Source of the DNA: Roseburia intestinalis L1-82
GTDB lineage: Bacteria; Bacillota; Clostridia; Lachnospirales; Lachnospiraceae
Length of the DNA: 64,000 nucleotides
Assembly (NCBI RefSeq): GCF_900537995.1
Contig: NZ_LR027880.1
Coordinates: forward strand, 2,922,001-2,986,000
Reading direction: 5' to 3'
Below the pieces are notes generated by a model, which worked only from the letters and a program-made list of their open reading frames with translations, was not told the DNA's origin and did no database searches. Shown here piece by piece: positions 18,676 through 28,184 of the stretch; the stretch's first letter is position 1, and the number at the start of each line of letters is the position of its first letter. Both the position numbers and the translations under genes were made by a program.

Positions 18676-19026
18676 TTAGCAGTAATTAAATTCAGGGATT
18701 ACTTCAAACGGTATATTTACATTTTCTAATTCACATATTGCTTTTTTTATATCTACAGCTTTTGCTTTTAATATACAAATACCTTCTTTTTCAAGCATTT
18801 GTTTAGCCACAATATAATTAACTCCTGCTATTTTGGAAATTACCTTGATTTTATCTTTATCAATATTCGTAATACTTTTTGTACATATACTATATTCTGT
18901 CATATCTTGATGTATTTTATCAATATATGTTGTTAATGTTCCCCACCCACAAACCGGACATGACCATCCTTGTACTGAATTCTCACAAACATGAATCATA
19001 TTTGTTTTACATTTTTCACATAGCAT
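18676..19026 (-). CDS. Probable immunity protein: zinc ribbon plus L7/L12-like domain
   Basis: A 116-residue protein. The N-terminus is a zinc ribbon with CEKCKTNM and CPVCGWG; the C-terminal half (about 55-116: KIKVISKIAGVNYIVAKQMLE, then DIKKAICELENVNIPFEVIPEF) resembles the C-terminal fold of ribosomal L7/L12. It starts 1 nt after the stop of the caspase-like spike gene at 19028, so it is its presumed immunity partner. A broken relative lies at 26848-27109. Confidence 0.65.
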   Translation of the reverse strand: MLCEKCKTNMIHVCENSVQGWSCPVCGWGTLTTYIDKIHQDMTEYSICTKSITNIDKDKIKVISKIAGVNYIVAKQMLEKEGICILKAKAVDIKKAICELENVNIPFEVIPEFNYC

Positions 19027-19027
19027 T

Positions 19028-20910
19028 TTATTGGCTTCCTCCTGGTATAAATAATTTAAATATGCCCAATTCGCTCATATTAGGACCTTTTTGATTTGTC
19101 ATTCCTGCCACAAAATAATTTCCATCTTGTGTCGCCCATAAATAATTTGTTGGCGCGTAAACCTCCACATTAAGTTGATTTGCTAAGTTTTGTGCAAATC
19201 CATCATCCAGAGCACCTGTATTGCAAGATAATAATCTAATTCCTTGACCATTATATCCATCTGCATTTTGAATTAATCTTGCCGCGGTTCTATGATCAAC
19301 AATCATATGTTGACCATTATGAGTGATTTGTATTCCATTGGGTGTACCATGTGCTATAATATCATAATATCCATTGGCATCAACATCTGCTCGTTTCTGA
19401 ATATACCTAAAAAAACTATCATCAGAATCCATAAATGTAGCATCTCCAACAGAATATGAACCACCCTTATTCCAAGGCAACTTCTCCCTTACCGCCGAAA
19501 CACCTTTAAACGCAAAGTGCATTGCCACACCAGTAATAAAGTCTACTCCCATCTGTTTCAGGTCAAACACATACGCTAACTTTTCCTCCGTAGACATATC
19601 CGGATTCAAAAGGGCATACATTCCTCTGGTCAATATGCCACTTCCTACATCTATTAGCCCTTCTCCAAACCACTTCATTGCCGGAAATGCTGCGCCGATT
19701 GCTCCGGTAATCGCTCCGGTAATCATTGAAATTACCATATCTTTTGTGGCTTCTCCAAGACTTCGCACATTTCCACTGGAATAATCGCTTACTGCCCCGG
19801 CTACTGATGCTGAAATTGCCCCCATTCCTGCACCAAATAGTGCTCCTGCAGCAACAGTTCCTATTCCCGGCAAAAATACAGCCAAAGCTATGCAGGCGGC
19901 TCCTACCGCAAGACCCATTACAAGATTTCTTGCAAATCCGCCCCAGTCAAACTCACCCTTCTGAGGTACATCCTCAAATGGATCATACCCCTGATATACC
20001 GTTCCCGCCAGACCTGTTCTCATGCCAAGCATGTCCACACTGCCATTCACACAAAGACTGGATGCTCCTTCTGAATACAGTGCCATGATATCCGACATTC
20101 CCTGCATGACAATCCCGGTCATACTCTCCAACCGGATTCCCTCTTTTGCCATCAGAACCAGTCCGCCATTACTTTCTATGGTGGTTCCTGTTTCATCCTC
20201 AAAGGTAATCTTTCCTGTCTCCCCGCCATCTAATCCCATGCTCTGCGGATACAGGTCCATTCCTTTCCCATGCTCTGACCGGAAACTTTTCTTCTCTGGA
20301 CTTCCCGTCCCCTCACAGGTGCTTCCATTAGTACGGATACACCCTGTCGCTATTCCCTGCGCCTCATCTCCATTTTCTATATATAATGATGTTTTTGTTC
20401 CCTTCTGCGGCATACAGTACATCAGGTTTCCCGTCGCCGGGGCAAATCCATAACGGTTCCCGCCCGCCGCAGTCTTGTCAATGTCAAATGCTACTTCTAC
20501 CTGCTCCCCCTGCGTTCCGACAATGGATCCGACAAATGACATTCCCGTATAGTCCGGGTTATCCTCCCATGGAACCCACGTATAACCGTTTCCCGCAAGG
20601 CGGTATGTAAAGATGACCTCCCCTCCTGCCAGTTCTGTTTTTTTCCGAGAAACAAGCAGCTCCCTGCCTTCATATGTGACCCTGTCCCCCAGCGACAGGC
20701 TTGTCCTCGTAACAACATCATAACAAATGAAATCTCACCTATTAACAAGGCATTTTCCACTGACTGCATAATAGCGTCCGTCAAAACACATATCACAGGA
20801 GGGAATTTCTCCCGGTTCCCTTTTCTCACCTTCCGACAGGCCAAGATAAAAACGGGGATAATAATAGCTGGTGTCCGGCACCAACGGAAGTCCAAGCTAG
20901 GACGCCATTC
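19028..20910 (-). pseudogene. VgrG-toxin with caspase-like tip; 5' truncated, two nonsense codons
   Basis: Compared with intact siblings, this copy starts only at the MASQLG region (about residue 165) and carries two in-frame stops, at the CAG of that motif (now TAG, near 20898) and at the VDRED motif (near 20733). A 504-residue frame (19028-20542) remains. The tip of about 140 residues has IIAHGTPNGIQI and IRLLSCNTGALDDGFAQNLA, a His-Gly plus Cys pattern like clan CD peptidases and DUF4347. It is a decayed locus, but its immunity gene is intact. Confidence 0.8.
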
Positions 20911-20915
20911 TTTTT

Positions 20916-21299
20916 TTATAATCTTCCCAATTCTTTATCAGCTTTCATTTGGAGCAATGTAGTTTTTTCCCCCATATATTGCTTAGCCACCTTTAGAACT
21001 GCCTTATCATTTCCTAAAATTTCTAACACAGTAACAGAAAAAATATTAATCAAATGTGAATCATTCTTCTTTATTATTTCTTCAAAATAATTAAATATAT
21101 TACTTAATAATTCAGCATCTTCATTTTTAGCTAATAATGTTAAAAGCTCCGGCATAAAAATATCTTCTATTACAACTGTTTCTAATACTTCTCCATATTC
21201 TTCTACGCTTTCAATGTATGCATTCTTCGTTGAAGGAAAAAATTCTTGCATTTTTTCAAAAAACTCTCTTACATTTTTACTCACATTTATATCCTCCAA
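20916..21299 (-). CDS. Probable immunity protein for the 21300-23597 toxin, family not recognised
   Basis: A 127-residue mostly helical, acidic protein with no export signal. It begins directly after the toxin stop codon (21300), with no gap, so translation is coupled. The middle (LLTLLAKNEDAELLSNIFNYFEEIIKK) suggests helical repeats. I do not recognise a named family. The join to the broken spike gene on its other side lies only 5 nt after its stop. Confidence 0.65.
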   Translation of the reverse strand: MEDINVSKNVREFFEKMQEFFPSTKNAYIESVEEYGEVLETVVIEDIFMPELLTLLAKNEDAELLSNIFNYFEEIIKKNDSHLINIFSVTVLEILGNDKAVLKVAKQYMGEKTTLLQMKADKELGRL

Positions 21300-23597
21300 T
21301 CAATCAAATAAACTTACGGCATATTCTAAATCATCTATCAGTGCCTCTACTACATCTAAATCATTAAATCCTAATTTACCTGAACTTGCCAAATTTCTTA
21401 GTTGTTTTAATCTTTCTATTGCTTTTATTAAATGTGTTGATGAGCCATTGTTAAACTCCTCTACGAGTATGGCTGCTGTCCCTCCATCTCCTACAGATGC
21501 CCCTGGTCTATAAAGTTCATTCACTATTTTTCTTAATTCTGAATTTTGCACTGTAGTCAATAATTTATCTCTCGAAGATCCTGATAATTCAGGTCTTCCA
21601 CTCAAAAGATTATCAACTTTATCGGGACTTCCATAATTACCATTTATATGCGAATTTCTTGTCTCATCAAGGACTGGATTTTTTGCCTCATTACTTGCAA
21701 CTTTTCTTGCCACAGCTCCAGGTACAATTATTCCGATAAGTGCTCCTATAGAGAAGTCTACTGCCATCTGTTTCGTATCAAAAATATAAGCCATCTTTTT
21801 CTCATTATTCATGGAACTATCTCCAAGAGCCCACGCTGCACGACCAGTCAGACTAACTCCTGCATAAATCTCTCCACTAAAAAGCACCGTTACTGGAAAA
21901 GCAACTACACATGCTCCAGTAAATCCACCTGCTGCTGCTGAAATTACAACATCCCTCACAGTTTCTATCGTACTTCTAACATTGCCACTCTGCCACTCTT
22001 CATTTGCTTTATATACTGTTTGGCAGAATGTTCCTATCGCCGCCCCTATCAATGCTCCCGTTACGATGGGACCAATTCCTGGAATTAAAGCCAGTCCCAC
22101 ACAAGCAATCGCAACTCCCAATCCAATAGCAAGATTTCTTGCAAATCCGCCCCAGTCAAACTCGCCCTTCTGAGGCGCATCCTCAAATGGATCATACCCT
22201 TGATATACCGTTCCCGCCAGACCTGTTCTCATGCCAAGCATGTCCACACTACCATTCACACAAAGACTGGATGCCCCTTCTGAATACAGCGCCATAATAT
22301 CCGACATTCCCTGCATGGCAATCCCGGTCATACTCTCCAACCGGATTCCCTCTTTTGCCATCAGAACCAGTCCGCCATTACTTTCTATGGTAGTCCCCGT
22401 TTCATCCTCAAATGTAATCTTTCCGGTTTCACCGCCATCCAATCCCATTCGCTGCGGATACAGATCCATTCCTTTTCCGTGCTCTGACCGGAAACTTTTT
22501 TTCTCGGGACTTCCCGTCCCCTCACAGGTGCTTCCATTAGTACGGATACACCCTGTCGCTATTCCCTGCGCCTCATCTCCATTTCCTATATATAATGCTG
22601 TTTTTGTTCCCTTCTGCGGCATACAGTACATCAGGTTTCCTGTCGCCGGGGCAAATCCATAACTGTTTCCACCTGCCGCACTTTTATCAATATCAAATGC
22701 TACTTCTACCTGCTCCCCCTGCGTTCCGACAATGGATCCGACAAATGACATTCCCGTATAGTCCGGGTTATCCTCCCATGGAACCCACGCATAACTGTTT
22801 CCCGCAAGGCGGTATGTAAAAATGACCTCCCCTCCTGCCAGTTCTGTTTTTTTCCGAGAAACAAGCAGCTCCCTGCCTTCATATGTGACCCTGTCCCCCA
22901 GCGACAGGCTTGTCCTCGTAACAACATCATAGCAAATGAAATCTTCCCTATCAACAAGGCATTTTCCACTGACTGCATAATATCTCCCATCAAAACAGAG
23001 ATCACAGGCAATGATTTCTCCCAATTCCCTTTTTTCACCTTCCGGCAATCCAAGGTAAAAGCGGGGATAATAATAGCTGGTATCCGGCACTAATGAAAGC
23101 CCAAGCTGGGACGCCATTCTTTTCAGAAATCTCCAGTCCGTTTCCTGATACTGTATCAGCGTCCCTCCGGTCCGCATGTCGCTCCCTGGCAGTATGCAGG
23201 CACTGTGCTCGGTATCTGCTGTTACGGCACTGGCAATCCCCATATAAGTCTGTACTTTTTTCTGAAATACCCGGTTACTTTTTTTCTGATCTAAAAGAAT
23301 TGTTCCTGACACAGCCTGTATGTCTGCAATCCTGTATCCTCTTTCTTCTTTGATTTCCACCTTTTCCGGATATCCGCTGAACAACGCTCCCGCAGTATTC
23401 CCCTGCCCCAAAAGCTGTATGGGTGCATCCATGCTGTTTATGCCTGTCTCATTTTCTGACAACAGAAGTCGAAAGTTTCCTCTGGCATGTTCCCCTGGCA
23501 CCTCCCATGTCTGAAAATCAAGGATCTTTTCCATGGCAAAGGAACTGATAAATTTTAAATCGGAATATTCAATTCTCCTTTGTAATCCTTCTGCCAT
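21300..23597 (-). CDS. VgrG-like spike protein with C-terminal toxin (RPGASVGDGGTA type)
   Basis: An intact 765-residue spike-toxin. Residues 1 to about 260 form the VgrG core, 275-345 the OB-like base (VGSIVGTQGEQVEVAFD), 380-450 the stalk region, 490-600 the hydrophobic pre-toxin segment (a variant differing from the other copies). The last 120 residues are the tip, with DKLLTTVQNSELRKIVNELYRPGASVGDGGTAAI. A similar segment occurs at the ends of Rhs-type toxins, but its activity is not known to me. RBS GAGAGG precedes the ATG. Immunity candidate directly downstream. Confidence 0.82.
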   Translation of the reverse strand: MAEGLQRRIEYSDLKFISSFAMEKILDFQTWEVPGEHARGNFRLLLSENETGINSMDAPIQLLGQGNTAGALFSGYPEKVEIKEERGYRIADIQAVSGTILLDQKKSNRVFQKKVQTYMGIASAVTADTEHSACILPGSDMRTGGTLIQYQETDWRFLKRMASQLGLSLVPDTSYYYPRFYLGLPEGEKRELGEIIACDLCFDGRYYAVSGKCLVDREDFICYDVVTRTSLSLGDRVTYEGRELLVSRKKTELAGGEVIFTYRLAGNSYAWVPWEDNPDYTGMSFVGSIVGTQGEQVEVAFDIDKSAAGGNSYGFAPATGNLMYCMPQKGTKTALYIGNGDEAQGIATGCIRTNGSTCEGTGSPEKKSFRSEHGKGMDLYPQRMGLDGGETGKITFEDETGTTIESNGGLVLMAKEGIRLESMTGIAMQGMSDIMALYSEGASSLCVNGSVDMLGMRTGLAGTVYQGYDPFEDAPQKGEFDWGGFARNLAIGLGVAIACVGLALIPGIGPIVTGALIGAAIGTFCQTVYKANEEWQSGNVRSTIETVRDVVISAAAGGFTGACVVAFPVTVLFSGEIYAGVSLTGRAAWALGDSSMNNEKKMAYIFDTKQMAVDFSIGALIGIIVPGAVARKVASNEAKNPVLDETRNSHINGNYGSPDKVDNLLSGRPELSGSSRDKLLTTVQNSELRKIVNELYRPGASVGDGGTAAILVEEFNNGSSTHLIKAIERLKQLRNLASSGKLGFNDLDVVEALIDDLEYAVSLFD

Positions 23598-23606
23598 AAA
23601 CCTCTC

Positions 23607-23724
23607 CTATTCTTCCTGACCGGATGATATGGGTTCTATCAATCCTCCATAGGCACAAACAAGAAATGATCTCTGTGTCAATGCAGACAGCTTATCTCTT
23701 TCACTTGTTGCATCTGCGTTATTT
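23607..23724 (-). pseudogene. 3' remnant of a DUF4280 (PAAR-like) gene
   Basis: These 118 bp match the last 39 codons of the intact DUF4280 gene at 30588-31163, including the end SGQEE and the same 9-nt spacing to the spike start codon. The match stops at 23724. It proves that the spike gene at 21300 once had its own PAAR-like gene upstream. Confidence 0.8.
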
Positions 23725-24017
23725 TGTACTCATATCTGTGCCACTTCACAGCCGTTCCGTTCAGAGTTTTTCCATATAAATACGGTTACCTGCTTAAAAT
23801 AACTGTGTATTCTATAAAAGATTTGCTATCAAACCCCAAAGCTGTTTTTACAATTATCTCTACCTTTTCTTTAAAAAGAATCTTCTTGAATTATATTTAT
23901 TTTCCTAATATTCACCAATCTACTATGCTTTTTCCCTATTTATATATTGCAACTATTAAAAATGGGAAATGCCCCATAACTTGTAGCATTAATGGAACAT
24001 CTCCCATTATATGTTTT
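23725..24017. other. AT-rich gap, no gene recognised
   Basis: About 290 bp between the SUKH immunity gene and the DUF4280 remnant. Only short frames occur and none matches a family I recognise. It may contain a degraded immunity gene, since such remnants are seen elsewhere in this array. Confidence 0.4.
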
Positions 24018-24488
24018 TTAATTTTCTAACTGTTCTTGCACCAATTGCAAAAGGAAATCACCTAAATCTTCTGCTAATGTTTCATTAATTTCATATTTAT
24101 CTCCATTATAAAATGCCATAATAACACTAGGTTCCTTTTCCATATTTAAAGAAGAATAATCCAAATATGCCATATTTCCATCACCAAAATCATATATAGG
24201 TATCCATTCCTTAGGTAAATTATATTCTTCTCTGTCATTCAGTGCATATGCAACTGAATTTCCCTCTAATATTCCCGAATCATCCTCTGGATCAATTCCA
24301 TATATTTCATTACCGAAAAAGGACAAATACCCATACTTTTTATAAAACTCTTTACACTGAGGCGAAAAAGATATACCTAATTTTTTTTCTGACATATCAA
24401 TTTCTTCTTCGCTTTTTCCACCAGCAGTTGTATAAAATTTACATTTCGGTGCCAATTCCATTGCTTTAATAAAATTTGTATAACTCAT
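24018..24488 (-). CDS. SUKH (SMI1/KNR4) family immunity protein
   Basis: About 156 residues from the ATG at MSYTNFIK, which has GGAGGA at proper distance; the frame-longest start at 24500 overlaps that site. The SUKH fold is indicated by IDMSEKKLGISFSPQCKEFYKKYGYLSFFGNEIYGI and the later WIPIYDFGDGNMAYLDYSS. SUKH proteins neutralise many nuclease toxins. It follows the LHH nuclease spike gene with an overlap of the two ends, fitting a toxin-immunity pair. Confidence 0.85.
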   Translation of the reverse strand: MSYTNFIKAMELAPKCKFYTTAGGKSEEEIDMSEKKLGISFSPQCKEFYKKYGYLSFFGNEIYGIDPEDDSGILEGNSVAYALNDREEYNLPKEWIPIYDFGDGNMAYLDYSSLNMEKEPSVIMAFYNGDKYEINETLAEDLGDFLLQLVQEQLEN

Positions 24489-24499
24489 ATGTTCCTCCA

Positions 24500-26802
24500 T
24501 TAATCTAAATTATGACTTCGCCACTCCCAGTATCCTCTTCTCCAACTGTTAAACTCACTTCTATTGATCTGAGAGGGAGCCTGACCTATATTAGTATGTA
24601 ATTTACTGTAATTCTGCTGATGTTCCGTCGCCATTATTTCCATCACTGGTCCATTATTTGTTTGGTCAATGTGATGTATATTAATCGATTTCCCATCTGT
24701 TCCAATCGGAGCTAGTCCTTGCTCCATTCTCTGAATATTAGTCCTCCCTTGTCTGTCCACAAAATTGGGATCAAATATACTATTATCCATAGTAACAGTT
24801 TTTCCATTTACAACAACAGTTTTTTTACCACTCCCAAGAGCCTCACGCATCGCAGCATCATTATTTGCAAAAATACTTCTTAACTTATTCTGTGTTGCTG
24901 CCATTATCCCATCAAGGATTTCTCCTATGACAACACCTGTTACAAAATCTGCCACCATCTGTCCTGGATCAAAAGCATATGCCCACTTCTCATCCCATGA
25001 CATACTGTCATCAAAGACTGCATACGCAAGTCTTTCACCTGCCGATACCGCCGTATCTACAACACCTTCAGCCAAACGATGTGCTCTCGGAAATTTTGCT
25101 CCAAATGCCCCCGTTACAAAACCGCTGGCAGCTGATATTCCTACATCCCGAAAAGCTTCTTTCGCACTTCGGACATTTCCGGTTGCTATCTCCTCTCCTG
25201 CTTTCATCGCTGTCGTAGATAATGCACCAATACCCGCACCTATAAACGCCCCGGCTAAAATACTTCCAGCACCAAGCGTTGCTATACTAATTGCGGCACC
25301 AATGGCACATACTGCAACTACTCCAAGACCGATTGCAAGGTTTCTCGTAAATCCATCCCAGTCAAATTCACCCTCCTTAGGTGCATCATCATAGGGCGGA
25401 TACCCAGTATACTTACTGGCTGATATTCCTGCCAGCCTGCCCAGCATATCCACACTGCCGTTCACACAAAGACTGGATGCCCCTTCTGCGTACAATGCCA
25501 TGATATCCGACATTCCCTGCATGGCAATCCCTGTCATGCTCTCCAGCCGGATTCCCTCTTTTGCCATCAGAACAAGCCCGCCATTGCTTTCTATGGTAGT
25601 CCCCGTTTCATCCTCAAATGTAATCTTTCCCGTTTCACCGCCATCCAATCCCATTCGCTGCGGATACAGATCCATTCCTTTTCCGTGCTCTGACCGGAAA
25701 CTTTTTTTCTCGGGACTTCCCGTCCCCTCACAGGTGCTTCCATTAGTACGGATACACCCTGTCGCTATTCCCTGCGCCTCATCTCCATTTCCTATATATA
25801 ATGATGTTTTTGTTCCCTTCTGCGGCATACAGTACATCAGGTTTCCCGTCGCCGGAGCAAATCCATAACTGTTTCCACCTGCCGCACTTTTATCAATATC
25901 AAATGCTACTTCTACCTGCTCCCCCTGCGTTCCGACAATGGATCCGACAAATGACATTCCCGTATAGTCCGGGTTATCCTCCCATGGAACCCACGCATAA
26001 CTGTTTCCCGCAAGGCGGTATGTAAAAATGACCTCCCCTCCTGCCAGTTCTGTTTTTTTCCGAGAAACAAGCAGCTCCCTTCCTTCATATGTTACCCTGT
26101 CCCCCAGCGACAGGCTTGTCCTCGTAACAACATCATAACAAATGAAATCTTCCCTATCAACAAGGCATTTTCCACTGACTGCATAATATCTCCCATCAAA
26201 ACAGAGATCACAGGAAATGATTTCTCCCAATTCCCTTTTTTCACCTTCCGGCAATCCAAGGTAAAAGCGGGGATAATAATAGCTGGTATCCGGCACTAAT
26301 GGAAGCCCAAGCTGGGACGCCATTCTTTTCAGAAATCTCCAGTCTGTTTCCTGATACTGTATCAGCGTCCCTCCGGTTCGCATGTCGCTCCCCGGCAGTA
26401 TGCAGGCGCTGTGATCGGTATCGGCTGTTACGGCACTGGCAATCCCCATATAAGTCTGTACTTTTTTCTGAAATACCCGGTTACTTTTTTTCTGATCTAA
26501 AAGAATTGTTCCTGACACAGCCTGTATGTCTGCAATCCTGTATCCTCTTTCTTCTTTGATTTCCACCTTTCCGGATATCCGCTGAACAACGCTCCCGCAG
26601 TATTCCCCTGCCCCAAGAGCTGTATGGGTGCATTCATGCTGTTTATGCCTGTCTCATTTTCTGACAACAGAAGTCGAAAGTTTCCTCTGGCATGTTCCCT
26701 TGGCACCTCCCATGTCTGAAAATCAAGGATCTTTTCCATGGCAAAGGAACTGATAAATTTTAAATCGGAATATTCAATTCTCCTTTGTAATCCTTCTGCC
26801 AT
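24500..26802 (-). pseudogene. VgrG-like spike with LHH-type HNH nuclease tip, split by a one-base frameshift
   Basis: The coding sequence is that of an intact spike-toxin except for loss of one base at 26568-26570, where siblings have CCACCTTTTCC and this copy has CCACCTTTCC. That splits it into an 82-codon start (from 26802) and a 688-residue remainder. The core, stalk and hydrophobic segment are normal. The tip (about 100 residues) has SINIHHIDQTNNGPVMEI and EHQQNYSKLH, the His pattern of LHH/HNH-EndoVII DNases. The homopolymer makes phase variation, decay or an assembly error all possible. Confidence 0.85.
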
Positions 26803-26811
26803 AAACCTCTC

Positions 26812-26825
26812 CTATTCTTCCTGAC
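26812..26825 (-). pseudogene. Last codons of a lost DUF4280 gene
   Basis: Only the terminal GQEE codons and stop of a DUF4280 gene remain before the spike gene at 24500-26802, with the same spacing as in the intact module at 30588. It is the shortest of three stages of loss of this gene in the array. Confidence 0.6.
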
Positions 26826-26847
26826 CTAACGAAGCAGGTAAAATATA

Positions 26848-27109
26848 TTAGTATGAGTACCAAGGTCTTACTTCATAAATTGATATTGCTTGGTTCAAAT
26901 CTTTCATCTTATATGCGTCCCCTTCCGCACTAAAAACACTTTGTCTACCAATTTACCCTCGCTTTGATATAATTTACATTACATAATTTCTCAATCGCTT
27001 TAATTTCATTTTTACTACAATCACCATTTTTTCTTATAATATAAACTTCATAAACTGTTCCATCACGTAACATTGGAATATCAGTTGTCACTGGTTCTCC
27101 AAACTTATA
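26848..27109 (-). pseudogene. Broken immunity gene of the L7/L12-like type
   Basis: Translation in two adjoining frames gives DGTVYEVYIIRKNGDCSKNE then IKAIEKLCNVNYIKARVN, and after a one-base shift RQSVFSAEGDAYKMKDLNQ then AISIYEVRPWYSY. This aligns with the C-terminal domain of the zinc-ribbon immunity protein at 18676-19026 (IKVISKIAGVNYIVAKQ and FEVIPEFNYC). The zinc ribbon and start are lost. It is an orphan remnant unrelated to the adjacent spike genes. Confidence 0.6.
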
Positions 27110-27199
27110 AACATATCAAAAAATTATTATTCTCTTACGAACTTAAACCTGAAAAACAACTATTATCAATTTTTTTGAATTTATATTAACATCAATAGA

Positions 27200-28096
27200 T
27201 CATACTAAATACTTCTTAACTATATTTATTATTTTTTCATTTTTCGTTCTTTCAGCAATATCTAAAACACTACAATTTCTTACATATTCGTTTGAATAAG
27301 TTACTATCAAATTCCTGTAATTTTTCATAAGTTCCTCTACAAGAAAGGCATTTGAAAAACGAATCGCACTAACTAAAGGATTATCTTTCATCTCTCTACT
27401 GTTAATAACAATACCTTCATCTATTAATTTTTTTGCAATTATATTGTTGTTCTTTTTTATTGCCGTCATAAGTTCCAAACCGTCAAAAGCATTAATATCT
27501 ATACCATTTTCAATAAGCCAAAGTGCTTCCTTTTCTTTCCCTTCTGTGATTGTATAATTAAGTAACGAACCTTTAGGGACAACTATATTTATCAAATCGT
27601 TATTCAAAATATAATCTTTAAAGCCTTCAAAATCTCCTGCCAATTCCAATACCTTAACTATTTTTTTTAAATTTTCTTCGTTTTCTCCCCAAAAGTTTTT
27701 TTCCGAATAATTTAAATAAAATTCCTGATATTCTTCAGAATCAAAAGTCGGTCCTGTTAAAACTGCATCGACAAATTCTATTGGCGGTATATATTTTCCA
27801 TTTAATATATCATCTATAATAACATTTGGCGCCGCATATCTTATTTTCTTTTTTAAATCAATGATGCGTATTTCTCCAAACCCTTTTACATACTTTTTTC
27901 CATCAATCTCTGTTTCACGACATACACCATTCAAATCGCTATTTAATGGATTCTCACAATATAAAGTCAGCTTTTCTATGAATATTGAATCAAATGTCTC
28001 TTTACTTTCCACTGTACTATCAAAATTTACATTCCACCCAATATTGTATGCATTTTCAAAATGTTGATAACAATACTTTGTCATATCAGAATTCAT
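27200..28096 (-). CDS. Ankyrin-repeat immunity protein for the 28185-30578 toxin
   Basis: About 298 residues from MNSDMTKYCYQ, preceded by GAGGAGAG. The first 190 residues form a domain I do not recognise (KYVKGFGEIRIIDLKKKIRYA); residues 190-298 are ankyrin repeats (ALWLIENGIDINAFDGLELMTAI, IIAKKLIDEGIVIN). It lies downstream of an intact spike-toxin gene with a gap of about 90 nt, longer than in other pairs. The duplicate at 15233-16024 lies beside the same toxin tip, which supports the pairing because both travel together. Confidence 0.75.
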   Translation of the reverse strand: MNSDMTKYCYQHFENAYNIGWNVNFDSTVESKETFDSIFIEKLTLYCENPLNSDLNGVCRETEIDGKKYVKGFGEIRIIDLKKKIRYAAPNVIIDDILNGKYIPPIEFVDAVLTGPTFDSEEYQEFYLNYSEKNFWGENEENLKKIVKVLELAGDFEGFKDYILNNDLINIVVPKGSLLNYTITEGKEKEALWLIENGIDINAFDGLELMTAIKKNNNIIAKKLIDEGIVINSREMKDNPLVSAIRFSNAFLVEELMKNYRNLIVTYSNEYVRNCSVLDIAERTKNEKIINIVKKYLV

Positions 28097-28184
28097 TATT
28101 CTCTCTCCTCGTATACAAATCAGATATTTATATAATTTAACATAAAATAGCACTCACCAAAAGAAAAGTATCTATCATTTCGCG

